64,000 nucleotides of DNA from Coffea arabica. Taxonomy: Eukaryota; Streptophyta; Magnoliopsida; Gentianales; Rubiaceae. Below, in pieces: positions 39,006-50,572 of the stretch; within the stretch, counting starts at the first letter, position 1; every line of letters begins with the position of its first letter. The translations under genes were made by a program, and so were the position numbers. The notes below the pieces were generated by a model. That model searched no databases and was not told the DNA's origin. It saw nothing but the letters and a program-made list of their open reading frames with translations. The stretch spans positions 1,466,501 through 1,530,500 of the forward strand of contig NC_092323.1 in NCBI RefSeq assembly GCF_036785885.1. Direction: 5' to 3'.

Positions 39006-40630
39006 TGTTCACGGGGTTCAAATTCGATCGAATAATAAAAGAGTTATAAACATTGTTAAAATTCAATTTGTTAATTTGTATAAATATTTGAGTTTGAATT
39101 TGAGGTGGGATCCCAACGGGTATCATTCCCCCAAAACTACGTTCTTTTCAGACCCTTCAACCAATCGATACGCTTACGAAGAGCAGTTTTTTGCTAAAAC
39201 TCGAACAGTTTCTTGAAAACTCGCTTCAAATTCATTTCCATATATGGAGGAAGTCTTACCCAGCTTAGCAAACGTAAACCATTGAAATATAAACAGGCCG
39301 AATTCAAGCACAAACTCGAGTTTGAATTTGAGTTTAAAAATAATTTAATTATGTTTTAATACCATTGAGAATAAATTTTATTTTATTTCTTTGTTGAAAA
39401 ATAAATAATGCGTGATCACTTTTTGAGTAAAATATAATATATATTTCATAATATTAAATGTATTTATATTTATATTTATTTATATAATTATATATGTGTT
39501 CATGAATTATTTGAATAGTTCGCAAACGAGTTCATGTTTAGCTTGATTGTTAAACGAGTCTAATATTGTGTTCAAATATGATTCGTTTATTAAAACAATC
39601 ACTTTTTTTTCCTATTTTGGGAACTTGAACGAGGTAAACGCGAACATGTTTATTAAACGATCGAGTTATTTTTTTCGAACTCAAACGAGTCAAATATGAA
39701 TATATTCATGAGCAGTTCGATTCGTTAAAAGCTGTACCTGAGCCCTACTCAAATAATCATAATTATACTAATTCGTAATTAATATTTTAAGGTGAACAAT
39801 CTATTATGCCATCTCTATCCCCAATACAGGGCCTCTTTAATTAAATCGATTGATGTAATTATTACAATTTTTTATGTAAACTCGAATTTACTTAAATAAT
39901 TAATTGGTGTAAAATTCACTATTAGACTAAAAATGTACATGAATTACAGTAAAAAATATACGAATTGGTTTGAATTGGACATATACATCTCAACTTTTGA
40001 AGCCAAAATCCTTCTGTTCTTGTTGCTTATTTAGTTGAAGGACAAATTTCGTTGGAGGACCTTTTTTTTCCCCTTTTCTAAGCCTGCAGTGCATGCGAAG
40101 GACCTTCGAAATGCAATAATTTAGGTGTCCAGATTACTTTCTTTTTCTTTTTCTTTTTTCCAGAAACGATGGATAAAGGTGTATAGATTTCGCATATGTC
40201 ATATTTCCTCGAAGTTGATCTATCGAAAATTATCGTGGAAAAAAAATCATCTTTGGAGCAACATTTGATAATACGTGCATGAAAAAAACCCTTCTTTTAA
40301 AAACGAATAAAAATCAAAATTAATTAGCCATCATTTTACATATGAAAAGAAAAAAGTAGAGGGATTTTTTCTTTTATCGTGTCTAATTTAGGTTAAGTGA
40401 AAATATTTGCTATTGAGAAAAGGAATAAACTGGCAAGTGAGAACAGTGAAGGCACAAAAGTAGATAAATTGATGGACGGTTCCATGTTTGTTGCGTGAAA
40501 TGACGATAAGTTGAAGCGGGATTGGCGGTGACTCAAGTCGATAATAGAGGTTACCCAGACCTTTTCCTAAAACTTAAAAGGAATTTGTAAATTGCCATTT
40601 TTTAAACATATCCGTATATAGAGCTTGTTT
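39006..40630. other. Intergenic AT-rich, repeat-derived DNA
   Basis: No gene is recognised. Words such as AAACGAG, GAACTCAAACGAG and CTCGAGTTTGAATTTGAG recur between 39200 and 39730. They are typical of an old plant transposon whose ends may lie at about 38395 and 39745, with the small element at 38423 inserted in it. This was not confirmed by a target duplication. Confidence 0.4.
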
Positions 40631-40639
40631 TAAAAATTA

Positions 40640-42891
40640 GGGTTAATTACATCCACCTCCCTAGTGTTTCAGCCAGACTACTGCTGGCCCCCATTAAGTT
40701 TGAAATATTATAGTCAATACCCTTAAACTTGATAATCACAGCAAAAAGCCCCTTGACGTTACAAAACTAATGTCTGTTGCCATCATTAAGCTAGCAAATT
40801 GAGTGATAACCCAAAGTGTTGACCTTGGTTGATCAGTCCTTGGTTTTGATGATTAACAAACCAAAATGTAGATTTGGACTAATGTTTTTATGTGAGAAAT
40901 TTGTTAGAACAGGTCATTGATCTAAAAGAGAATCGAAAAAATTTGAATCAAAGAGAAGTTAAGAAATATGAAGGTTCGGACGTAGAGAATCGGACGCTCG
41001 ATAGAGGATCGGACGTCCGACAGACGACGATACTCTTCGGACGCTTGGATCGGACGCTCATTCATTGCTTCGGCCGTCCGACACAAAAAGAATGAAAGTT
41101 GAACATTCTGACTTCTATCGGACGCAGGGTTCGGACACAGTACAAATGGTTCGGACGTCCGACAGGCCAACGGCTAGTTTCGACAGCATTTAATATTTGA
41201 CCGTTGGAGAGCCTTTTGGAGTCATTTCTCACCTTCTATAAATACCCCAAAACACAAGAAGACACAGACTTTTGGCCAACACTAAATACAAACTTACAAG
41301 TGAGATCTTTGAGTAGAAATATTATTTGTTGGTTGTATAAGGGGTTGGGAAAGTTGGGTTGTGAGGTTGCTCAAGTGAAGGTTACTCTCTGGGAGGAGTA
41401 AAACCTTGGTGAAGGTGAACCTATCACTTGGAGTGATAAAACCTTGATAAAGGTTGCCTCACTTGTATAAAGTAATTCTTAATTGAGTGGGTAAGCTTTC
41501 AATTGTAGCTAGTTGAGGGTTTACTTGGAGAGTAGTAAAATTCCTTTGCTCAACCAAAGTATGTTTGGGGTGAGGAAGGAGTGAGCCTTCACTTGTACAA
41601 GTTGGTTAGCACTACCATCAATTGAAGAAGTTATTTGGTGGATTCAACTCCAAGTTTGGAAGAAGTTTGGGAGTTTGATTGGTTTGAATTTCTTTTACTT
41701 TATTGTTACTCTATTTTTGTGCTTTAAAATTGCTTATATTCTTTGTCATTGTATTTACTTGACTACTTGTCTGGTTGAGTATTTTGGTTGTATTTGGTTG
41801 CATCGGGGCTTACACAAAGTTACCCCAAGAAACTATTATATTTTAAGCTTTTAAAAATTATTAAGTAGAAAAAAATGTGATAAAAATTTAAGGGAAAAAT
41901 TTGAAAAACTAAAACATGCTCTTCATAACTTTTGGCCACCACCATCATTTTTTGAAACCCTAGATGCTCCGCCACCTCTACCAATAACACCATTCAAGTT
42001 CTAAACACCTCAAAGCCAATCTTCTCACAACCACACCATTCTTTATCCACACTGCCATTAATCACAACCATGCATCTAGATTTGATTTCACAATTTCCAT
42101 CCAAATAGGCCAAAACCATGTAGACTAATAGTTCAAATCCACTAATTCCATAACCAACTCATTCACTTTTTCTTCCCTTATTCTCTCAAAGTTTTCCTTA
42201 ATCACAATGGCACTTCTTGTTAAATCTTCATGAAAACATGTGACATGTAAGGCTCTTTCAATCAATATAAAAGCATAAGAAGCCCAACTTACTCAAATTT
42301 GCAAATACATAGAAATTAATAGTGCTATCAAATGCGGAGCCTAATCGCTAATGGGGTGTAAGGCAATTCATTTTCCATATTGGATAGTTCAGTATACAGT
42401 TAAATGCAGGTTTCTTAAGCAGGTAGATTAGTTTTTTTCCTTGTTATTGTTACTGTGGGAAGCAATTGGGGAGAGGCTTGGATGGTTGAAATGGTCAGCG
42501 AGCCAGTTTAGGAGATTCTGTAAAGTTAAGAGTCTCGCAAGTGCGCTTCCAATTCTTTGAAAAAATAATCATCAATTATTTTTTGTTCCTTTTCGTCTCT
42601 CCTAGCTCTAAGTAATTTTGCCAGCAACAAATATTTGCTGTTGGTTGCGGTAAAAGTAATAGTAGGTAGCCAGTATCACTCACACTCATTTGTTTCATTT
42701 CTATTTTTGACTACTCCTTTGTTTCATTTTCTACTTTAATCTAGATTGACACAGGGTACCCTAGTAATTACAGGTAAATATTTAACACCATTTGAAATTT
42801 GTTAGGTAAAAGGGCGGAATGTAATATTCTAAACCTCAGGGATCTAGCGATAACTTGGTTAAAACACTAGGGAGGTGGATGCAATTAACCC
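40640..42891. mobile_element. Non-autonomous Mutator-like element holding a solo LTR
   Basis: The ends GGGTTAATTACATCCACCTC and its inverted copy (GAGGTGGATGCAATTAACCC) share about 35 bases. They are flanked by an exact 9-bp duplication, TAAAAATTA (40631-40639 and 42892-42900). The interior is 2.25 kb, of which 998 bp is a later LTR insertion at 40817. No transposase frame and no recognised captured gene is visible in the remainder. The end sequence resembles in style, but does not match, that of the element at 1628. Confidence 0.88.
40817..41814 (+). mobile_element. Solo LTR of a retrotransposon (fossil)
   Basis: The sequence starts TGTTGACCTTGG and ends GGGGCTTACA, with a 5-bp target duplication CAAAG on both sides (40812-40816 and 41815-41819). 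A TATA-like word, CTATAAATA, lies at 41236. No internal region remains, so this is the product of LTR-LTR recombination. It sits inside the Mutator-like element at 40640-42891 and is therefore younger than that insertion. TCGGACG motifs are repeated between about 40976 and 41165. It is probably Copia-like, but the superfamily is not certain from the LTR alone. Confidence 0.85.
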
Positions 42892-42900
42892 TAAAAATTA

Positions 42901-43709
42901 AGTATTTTTGGTGATGAAAACACACTAATATATTAGTTTTTGGGGCATTAGAGGTCCCGTCACACTACCATTATTCAAAATTGATTAATAGCTTTGTTTG
43001 AAAATTTATTTAAAAATTTTATTTGAAATATTAAAATTAATTTTTTGATTTTTATGTTGTTCAAGTAATGTTTTCCTTAAATTAAAGAATTAGAAAATAG
43101 AAAGCATCGAATTGGATTTTGTATTGACCTTTATAGGTATTGGCGAGAGTTTAATTTACAAATACACAAAATAATTTAAATGAAAAATTATACACAAAAG
43201 AGGAATTAAGATTGGGAAGTGAAATTGGGAAAAAAAATTCAAAGTTCTATAAAAAAAAATTACATAATCGTGATCGGATATCAATCATACCTTAAATAAT
43301 TGCTTTTTCGATAATTAATCATCTCATCACGCAATTATGGTATAGAGATAGACCTCCCACCCTCGCCTCCCCCCCCAAAAAAAAAAAAAACCCGGAGGCA
43401 ATTGTATAAGCTTGTAAATCAATGGTGATCAATTAACAACCAAAGGGAAAAATGTCACGAGGCATGTTTAAAAAAATTAAAAAAAAGGAAGTTTGGTTTG
43501 GAGGCGCATGAAATGATGAAAGTACGTGGGTAGAAAACAGAGAATGGGATAAATTTTGGCGCCGCAGGTGGGAATAAAAGATGTGATCGGGCAAATTTGC
43601 CTAAATTAAGGTGAAAACTAGAGCACCAGCCAGGACTAGGAGAGTAGATGGATGGATGTGATGCGGTGTTGGGTGTCCTGGCGTCACCAGTCACCACAGA
43701 AGCCAAAAA
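42901..43709. other. Intergenic DNA and CCB1 promoter region
   Basis: The DNA is AT-rich, with C and A runs at about 43371-43390. The 200 bases before the ATG at 43710 are less AT-rich and are likely to hold the CCB1 promoter and leader. No separate gene is seen. Confidence 0.45.
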
Positions 43710-45545
43710 ATGGCAGCGAAGCTTCTGCTGCTCTCTCCTCCTTGTCTCTCTCGCCCTCGCAATACTAATAATAATCGGTTAATCAAAACCACCAGCGCAG
43801 CCGCAGACATAGTTGTTGCAGGCCGAAGATTACACTCATCAGCAGCAAGTGCCATACAAGAATATTACCGCCCCAATACCAGACGATTTTGTCGTCGTTC
43901 TCATGGGAGACGACGACTGTGGCTTCTTCACCCACATCCCCCTGCCTGCAGAGCTCTTCTTCCAGTACGGTCATCGCTTCACGAAACTCTATCGTCTTCA
44001 GTAGTACCTGTAGCTTTAGCAGCGTATCATCTTGGACTCCAGCATCCGAATTCTCCTCCCCTGATGACGATACACTTCTTCCTCGCCGACAGCTTCGTGG
44101 GCGGCGGCTATTCACAAGCCAGCTACTACACTTCCCTGGGACTGTTTGTCATCTCCGTTCCCGGCCTTTGGTCCCTTATCAAGCGCTCTGTCAAATCCAA
44201 GGTAAATAATGAATACTGCCTCTGTTTTTTAGACTGACCTTCTACCTAGTGTTCTCTTCTTCTAAGTTCTAATACATACACATACAGTATATACTACTGT
44301 GTACGTATTCTCCTCCCCTAATTGCAGCTGCAGCTGCACATGAACTAGCTAGCTAACTTTGAATACCGTAATTTCACAGTACTTAGATTGGTAGGAGCAA
44401 CTACTCCTCATTGACCCATCTTCATATAGCCTCACCTTCACCTATGTGTCTGAGTTGTTTACATATCGTATTAACTAATTGGTTAATGCTAAAGTTGTTA
44501 AAAACAGCAAAGTAACATACTACATACATGTATAATATATGGATTGGGAGGAGGAGAAAAGGGATACAGTCGACAGGGTTCACCTTTGGCTGAGCATGGA
44601 TACTTCCACCAGCACTGTTTGGTTTTGTTTCTCACCTTTCTCCCTGCTCCCTTCGTTGATTTTTAGTACTACTAGCATTTCGTGAATAAATGTTATAGGA
44701 GCCAGTTTCCTGGTAAGTGTTTGACTACAATTTGGTCGCAGTTAAGAGTGCGTAGCTAGCTAGCTGATGGCGTGATTGTTCTTTCTCTTTGGTCAATTTA
44801 GATCGTTCAGAAGACATTTACTGCAGTGTCAGATGGGGAGGGGAATCTGATGCCCAATCAGGTGGCTGGAGCAATTCTGTCCTTCTTTGCTCGCAACAAT
44901 TTCGTGGTGTTGGAGAGAGGAGAGACTATTACGTAAGTTAGCAAGCAAAAGCCAGTGACAATATCTTGGCTAGAAATCATCTTGGTTAATTGCTTCTTGT
45001 CCTTCCTGCTTTCAAGCTGTCTCAACTAGTTTCTACATGTGCATTTTTGAGGTTCCAACTCTTCTTCCTATCACTGGTGAAGGTTTGAAGGGATGATGGT
45101 TCCAAGTCGAAGCCAGGCAGCACTACTCACTTTCTGCACCTGCATAAGTCTGGCCAGTGTTGCCCTCGTTCTTACCATAACTGTTCCAGACGCAGGCAAT
45201 AACTGGTTCTGGCTGACCACATTAAGCCCCCTAGCGTAAGCATTCTATTGCAGCCTTCCTGCTATTTCACCACATCTTTCTTCCCCCAAAGTGTAATCTT
45301 TGCATTCTTAAACTCTGTATTCAAACTTTGAGCATCTAATAAACTCGTAATTAAACAGAGGCGCATACTACTGGACAAGGGCATCCAGGAAGGAACAGAT
45401 AAAAGTCAAAATGATAGTAGCAGAGAATGGAAGCCTTTCAGAGATCATTGTTCAAGGTGACGACCAACAAGTAGACCGAATGAGAAGGGAGCTTCAGCTG
45501 ACGGAGAAGGGAATGATTTATGTCAAAGGTATCTTTGAGAGATGA
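43710..45545 (+). CDS. CCB1: Cofactor assembly of complex C, subunit CCB1
   Basis: Four exons (43710-44201, 44802-44932, 45083-45235, 45359-45545) join in frame to give 320 residues. CCB1 is a plastid thylakoid membrane protein of the pathway that attaches the unusual c(i) heme to cytochrome b6 in the cytochrome b6f complex. The diagnostic sequences are ASYYTSLGLFVISVPGLWSL (about 137-156), the run SKIVQKTF across the first splice, FEGMMVPSRSQAALLTFCTC, the membrane helix LASVALVLTITVPDAGNNWF and the C-terminus KGMIYVKGIFER. The N-terminal 120 residues are rich in serine and arginine, consistent with a chloroplast transit peptide, and are longer than I expect for the family. It converges with the Rieske gene downstream. 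Confidence 0.93.
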
Positions 45546-46214
45546 GATTAGCTTGGTGAATAAAAATCTCCAAAACATGGTCTTCTTTTGTTCACAAACT
45601 GGTCAAGGCAATTTGAACAACATTCCTACTTCGATTTACTCCCCCATGAAAGCTCATTATACACCCACAAGTTTCAACATGTTCCCCATGAGAGCTTCAT
45701 TGTGTCACAAAAAAATGCCGTTGACACATAAGGCAAAGATGGGATCCCGATTTTCACATAAATATGACGTCCGCAAGCTCCATTCTGCAGAACTAAAAAA
45801 AAAACATTTTTCATACTGGAAAGAGACGCTTGTTCATGTGTTTGGACAGTTTAATAACAGACCAATTAGTCAAAATCTGTGCCGCAATTAAGAAATTGCA
45901 CGAATGCAACCGGATTAAACATCTTGTATAAGAAAAAACAGGAATGCGAACTTGACAGCAAACAGGAACAAACTCCGACTTTTCAATCATCTCACACTAA
46001 CTGGCGCGTTACATGACGCAGGAGTATTAGGAAACACGGCTTATTGAAGCTGAGCAGGTCCAACATAAAAAAGGATCAAAAATACCAAAAAAAAAATCCT
46101 AAACATGCCCAAGAGAAGAGGGTTGAAAACATAAACTATCAGCAACACCCATCACAGAAACTTGATGTGGATTTGTATCTTTGATACCTGAAATATCACT
46201 CTTTTTCCGAGTTC
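45546..46214. other. Convergent 3' region between CCB1 and the Rieske gene
   Basis: Both genes end toward this stretch. The open frame at 45520-45891 overlaps the CCB1 end and has no recognisable protein. It is probably the two 3' untranslated regions. Confidence 0.55.
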
Positions 46215-48266
46215 TCAACCAATCAATAAATTTTTCTCATCCAAAAAGGTATAAGTAGGTACTTCCAGGTTGTAGGGAGCTGGGCCTTTCCTAATCCTAC
46301 CAGAGATGTCATAGTGGGAACCATGACAAGGGCAAAACCAGCCACCGAAATCACCGGCATTTGGTAGAGGGATACAACCCAGATGAGTGCAGACGCCAAT
46401 GACAACAAGCCATTCTGGATCTTTAGTCCTCTCAGAGTCTTCCTGCGGGTCACGAAGGGATTGCACGTCAACACTATTAGCCAGTTTGATATCCTCCTCA
46501 GTTCTGCGCCTGATAAATACTGGTTTTCCACGCCACTTCACAGTAACAGTGGTGCCAGGCTCAATGCTAGAGAGATCAACCTCAAGGGAAGCCAGTGCAA
46601 GAACATCCTTAGTGGCTGACATGCTGAGGACAAACTTGAGAATAAGGAGGCGGATGAGGGAGGCATATACAAATCTACCACCAGTTAAGACAAAATAGGC
46701 AAAGGCCCGTTTGCTGGGGTCACCTGGGGTGTAGCGCTCATGATTGTACTCATCATAAACTATCTTTGGTGATGGATTCTTGATAGCAGCCACTGTTGCT
46801 GGAACTTCAGGCATCAGGTTTTTTTCACTCTTAGGGGTGAGGGACTCGGAAGCGAAGCCTACAACGGTCACCATTTGCCAATTAGATACACAACATATCA
46901 TAATGGACAATTAGAAATCACTTTGATGATCCATTCCTGGAGTTACAATAAAGCAGATTGACTGTAAATGATAAGTCCGCTTAATAAACTTGCAAAAAGT
47001 TGCTTCCAGACCAAAACTAAGACCAAGAACACCATCTAATTCTAATCAGACTACGAAAAGTGAAAACTTGCTGCTCTGAAACACCTACTCGAAAATTTGA
47101 AGATATCAAAATTCCTGGTCACGGTGCAAATAAACCTGGGCATGAACCTCCTCCGGACTTTTATTCAGTAATCACTTGTATTTCGATTGAAAACAAGAAG
47201 AAGAAGAAGAAACAAAGTCTCAAGCTCTAGAAGGGAGAAGCATGCAAATTAAGAATGGATGTTGGCACCTCCACTGTGCTTAAGTGCATAGAAGTGTTGT
47301 GACAAGAGTATGTTTCTAGCTTATGATGATTACGTTGCCAAGATCATCCTTTAACAAGGAGATAAATGTGTCCCCATGAAGTGGGAGACAGTGAATAGTA
47401 CAAGAACCTCGGAGATATTTCAGCTGATGTTTTGTAGCAAATCAAATGTAAACATCACCTTCCTCGTTTTGTGTTTGGTTAGTGGACTAAATTTTGAACC
47501 ACTTGGAGCAAATTGTATGTATTTTCATTCATGTCATCTCAAATCATTTCCCTTTTGGCAAACTCATTTTAAGTTTCACTCAAAAGGTAGTGACGACAAC
47601 AGAAACACGGAAGGGGAGAAGAAAATAAGCAAGAAGGCATCAAACCTGAGGAGGAATCAGACGAAAATGCACCAGCAAAGACACCAAAGAAAAAGTAGAA
47701 GAAGAATAAAAGCAGGATTAAGGATTTCCTACTACAGCAGCCACTTGCTACTTACAGCAGCCAGAAGTAGAGAAAATAAATAAATGAACACATGTTTAAA
47801 AGAACAAGAAGAAGAAGGAATTCTTGCAATCAAAGATGAGGAAGTGAAAGAACAATAAAGATGCAGATAATTAAATTAAAGCTAGGAAGGGAGGCATTGA
47901 GCATAGGAGGAAAAGAAAAAAAAAATGAATCGGATGGACAAATCCAAAATTGCACAAGAAATAGAAGTGAACAAAAAACAGCCCCCCCGGGAGCGGGGGG
48001 GGCGAAGGGGAGGGCGAGGTAAAAGAGAGAAAGGTACCTCTTGCTGGTGGTGGAAGGTGAAAACGGGGATGAAGAGTGAAAGTAGGAGCAGAGAAAAAGG
48101 GATTGGACTTGGAGGTAAAGTGGTCTGGAAGGGGGACTGCTGGGCGGTTGTTGTCCTTGGTGGAGGAAGGTAGGGGATGGGCGGCCGCTTGGGTTGGCCT
48201 CCATAACCAGGAGGAGGAGGAGGAGGACGACGACGACGACAACCTCCGACTCCCAATTCGCAGCAT
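46215..48266 (-). CDS. Mitochondrial Rieske iron-sulfur protein of complex III
   Basis: Two exons (48266-48038 and 46858-46215) join in frame to give 290 residues. This is the ubiquinol-cytochrome c reductase subunit that passes electrons from ubiquinol to cytochrome c1 through a 2Fe-2S cluster. The cluster motifs are intact: CTHLGC at 233-238 and CPCHGSHYD at 252-260, with C233, H235, C252 and H255 as ligands and C238/C254 as the disulfide pair. The N-terminus ([13 protein letters not shown]...) is a serine- and arginine-rich mitochondrial presequence with a long serine run, in the first exon. A membrane segment ([19 protein letters not shown]) comes before the soluble head. It is slightly longer than the usual 270 or so residues because of the presequence. 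Confidence 0.95.
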
Positions 48267-48680
48267 GTCGACTCGTGGGTTGTTAATAATCGTTATTGGT
48301 TGTTGTTTGATGCAGCAGAGTACCTTTCTGTGGCAGTAATCAGCACCGACAATTATATTGTGAATTTAAAAAAAAAATAAATAGTGACCCTTTCTTCTTA
48401 CTACTACTAATATAATAATAGTACTACTACCGGCTGGGCTAGTCTTCCGCTCACCGCTGCCAAATAAATTGGAACATTCTTCATAATTCACAAACGCAAC
48501 GCTGGCCTGGCCTACACCATCTTTCTGCTTCTGCCTACACCTCATAAATTTACGGACGACTACTCGACCTTTATTCAGTGGAATAGTAGATGATTTTTTT
48601 TTGTCATTTGTTTTTAAAATAGTATATTAATTTTACATTTCTTATAAATTTAAATTAATAAAATTTAGTCTCAATTCTAA
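48267..48680 (-). promoter_or_regulatory. Promoter region of the Rieske gene
   Basis: It lies directly upstream of the ATG at 48266, with TAA/TAC trinucleotide runs around 48405-48430. No core element was fixed. Confidence 0.35.
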
Positions 48681-49022
48681 TTGTTTGAATTGCTATTTTT
48701 AGAAATTTTTGTAGAAAAATATATTTGATGTATGTAAGGTAAAAAATTGATTAGAAAATGTGCCCACGAAAAATATAAAATTTTTTTTGGGAAAAATCAT
48801 TATCCGAACAAGGTTACTCGACCATTTTTCAGTCCAAAATCACCATGTAACTTTGTTTGAATTGCTATTTTTAGAAATTTTTGTAGTAAAATATATTTGA
48901 TGTATGTGAGGTAAAAATTTGATTAGAAAATGTGCCAACGAAAAATATAAATTTTTTTTTTGGGAAAATCATTATCCGAACAATCCTACTTGTCCATTTT
49001 TTAGTCCAAAATCACCACGTGA
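48681..49022. repeat. Tandemly duplicated MITE-like unit (period about 172 bp)
   Basis: Units at 48681-48852 and 48853-49022 are similar but diverged. Each begins TTGTTTGAATTGCTATTTTT, contains AAATATATTTGATGTATGT and CATTATCCGAACAA, and ends with AGTCCAAAATCACC. Inside each unit, TTGTTTGAAT and ATCCGAACAA are inverted ends, as in the MITE family at 9330 and 10796. Confidence 0.75.
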
Positions 49023-49666
49023 CTCTCGTACTTACAATTGTTTCATAATGTATAAAAAGGTCAGACAACACTTTTCCCACTGGCAAATGAATGTGGATTG
49101 GGTCATATCTCATATTTTTTGGGGGAAAATGAATATAATTCATATTAGATCCTATATTTTTAAGGATAAAAATGAAGGTATAGCGCATCATCTGTTTAAT
49201 TGTACGTGGGATCTAACTTGTTTACTTCTATAAAAATGATTATGTACGGATCATATAATAGATTTAAGGAAAAATGGTGGAAAACTTGGATTGGAATTAA
49301 GTTTTACTGACTTGATTTTGTTAGGAATGTAATGTTATTATTTTAAAAATGAAGGACAAAAAATTTATTTGATGAACATTTTGAACGATTTTTTCTTATA
49401 ATATTCGACAAAAAAATTTTTACGTGAGTATATTTCTCAATTAATTTTTTACTTTATATATATCAAATCGCTAAAGTATATTTTTTTAATAAAAATTTGA
49501 GAAAGTAGCAATTCAATGGGACATATATACAAAATATTTTTTTTCCAACAACCTTTCTCACAATTTCACACCTTTTCCAGTTTTCCATGGTAGGAGATTA
49601 TAATTTCATCATACCCCTTATACGTAGATTTACTACTTTTTCCTCCTCTTTCTTTTTGGTAGGAGT
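49023..49666. other. Intergenic AT-rich DNA, no gene seen
   Basis: Long A and T runs occur, with no recognisable protein or RNA. Confidence 0.5.
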
Positions 49667-49683
49667 AACCAGTGGGTGGTCCA

Positions 49684-49936
49684 TTTGATCTAGTGGTCAT
49701 CACCCTCTTTGGTGGTGCTGGAGATCAGGGGTTCAAACCCTGCCTCCCTCAAATTTGTTATAATATGTGGCTGGTCTTAGTTGACCATCTCCCGGGGTTC
49801 AAACCCTGTCTTCCTCAAATTTGTCACAATATGTGGCTGGTTTTAGTTGACCATCTCCCTTGCCCCTTTCCCCTAGAGTAGGCTAGTTTAGGTTATAGTG
49901 CATCTATTGTTGCAGACAAAAAAAAAAAAAAAAAAA
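49684..49936 (+). mobile_element. tRNA-derived SINE with internal duplication and poly(A) tail
   Basis: The left part has an A-box-like GATCTAGTGGTCATCA and a B-box-like GGGGTTCAAACCC, followed by TGTTGCAGAC and an A tail. It is flanked by the direct repeat ACCAGTGGGTGGTCCA (left copy ends 49683, right copy starts about 49936), the mark of target-primed insertion. The segment from GGGGTTCAAACCC to GACCATCTCCC occurs twice in tandem, so a B-box copy has been gained. Confidence 0.82.
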
Positions 49937-50137
49937 CCAGTGGGTGGTCCAGCCAAACCTTTTTTGCGACCCTACCTTCCTCAAATTTGTCACAATATGT
50001 GGCTGGTCTTAGTTGATCATCTCCCTTGCCCCTTTCCCCTAGAGTAGGCTAGTTTAGGTTACAGTGCATCTACTGTTGCAGACAAAAAAAAAAAAAAAAA
50101 AAACCAGTGGGTGGTCCAGCCAAACCTTTTTTGCGAC
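49937..50137. repeat. Tandem duplication of SINE tail plus flank (period about 166 bp)
   Basis: The SINE tail (CTCAAATTTGTCACAATATG to the A run) together with the flank CCAGTGGGTGGTCCAGCC...TTTTTTGCGAC is repeated a second time, ending in GCGAC at 50137. Each copy keeps the A run. The only visible differences are a few bases and tail length, so the event followed the SINE insertion. Confidence 0.82.
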
Positions 50138-50572
50138 GTGTTCAATTTTGTGTTTACTGGGCAGTAATAAATCGTCTTTCAATTTTTTTTTTAATACACA
50201 AATCCCTGTGGTCCCTTACCAATCCCGGTTTCTCCTCTCAATTCCTAGGAATCCCCCCACAACCCTAAACCCTCTTGTGCTTGGGAAGAAGAAGAAGTGG
50301 TGACTGGAGTGAAGTGGAGTGGAATAGGAGAATTTGATCTTCAAAAATAAAAGAGGGATCGGCAACTGCAGCTCAGTTCTCCTTTCCCACCACAGCCACA
50401 GGTTCAAGAATCAAAGCACCTTCTTGAATCCTTTCATTGCCTGTTTTCTTGGAATCATATCCTACTTGTGCTAGTTTTGTTTTATGATTAGGTCCTTCAT
50501 TTGGGTGTATATTTGCATCTGTGTTGTTATTCCTTTGTCCTGAGCTGTTGTATTCGGACACCCGGTCATTGA
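50138..50572 (+). promoter_or_regulatory. Promoter and leader region of NAA30
   Basis: It lies between the SINE block and the ATG at 50573. It contains T-rich and GAAGAAG sequence. No core element was fixed. Confidence 0.35.

Noticed and set aside
47871-48266. Long serine/proline-rich frames overlapping the first Rieske exon and intron
   Set aside because: Only the frame from 48266 joins to the Rieske domain. The extension past 48038 is intron sequence, and the other frames are shadows of a GC-rich stretch.
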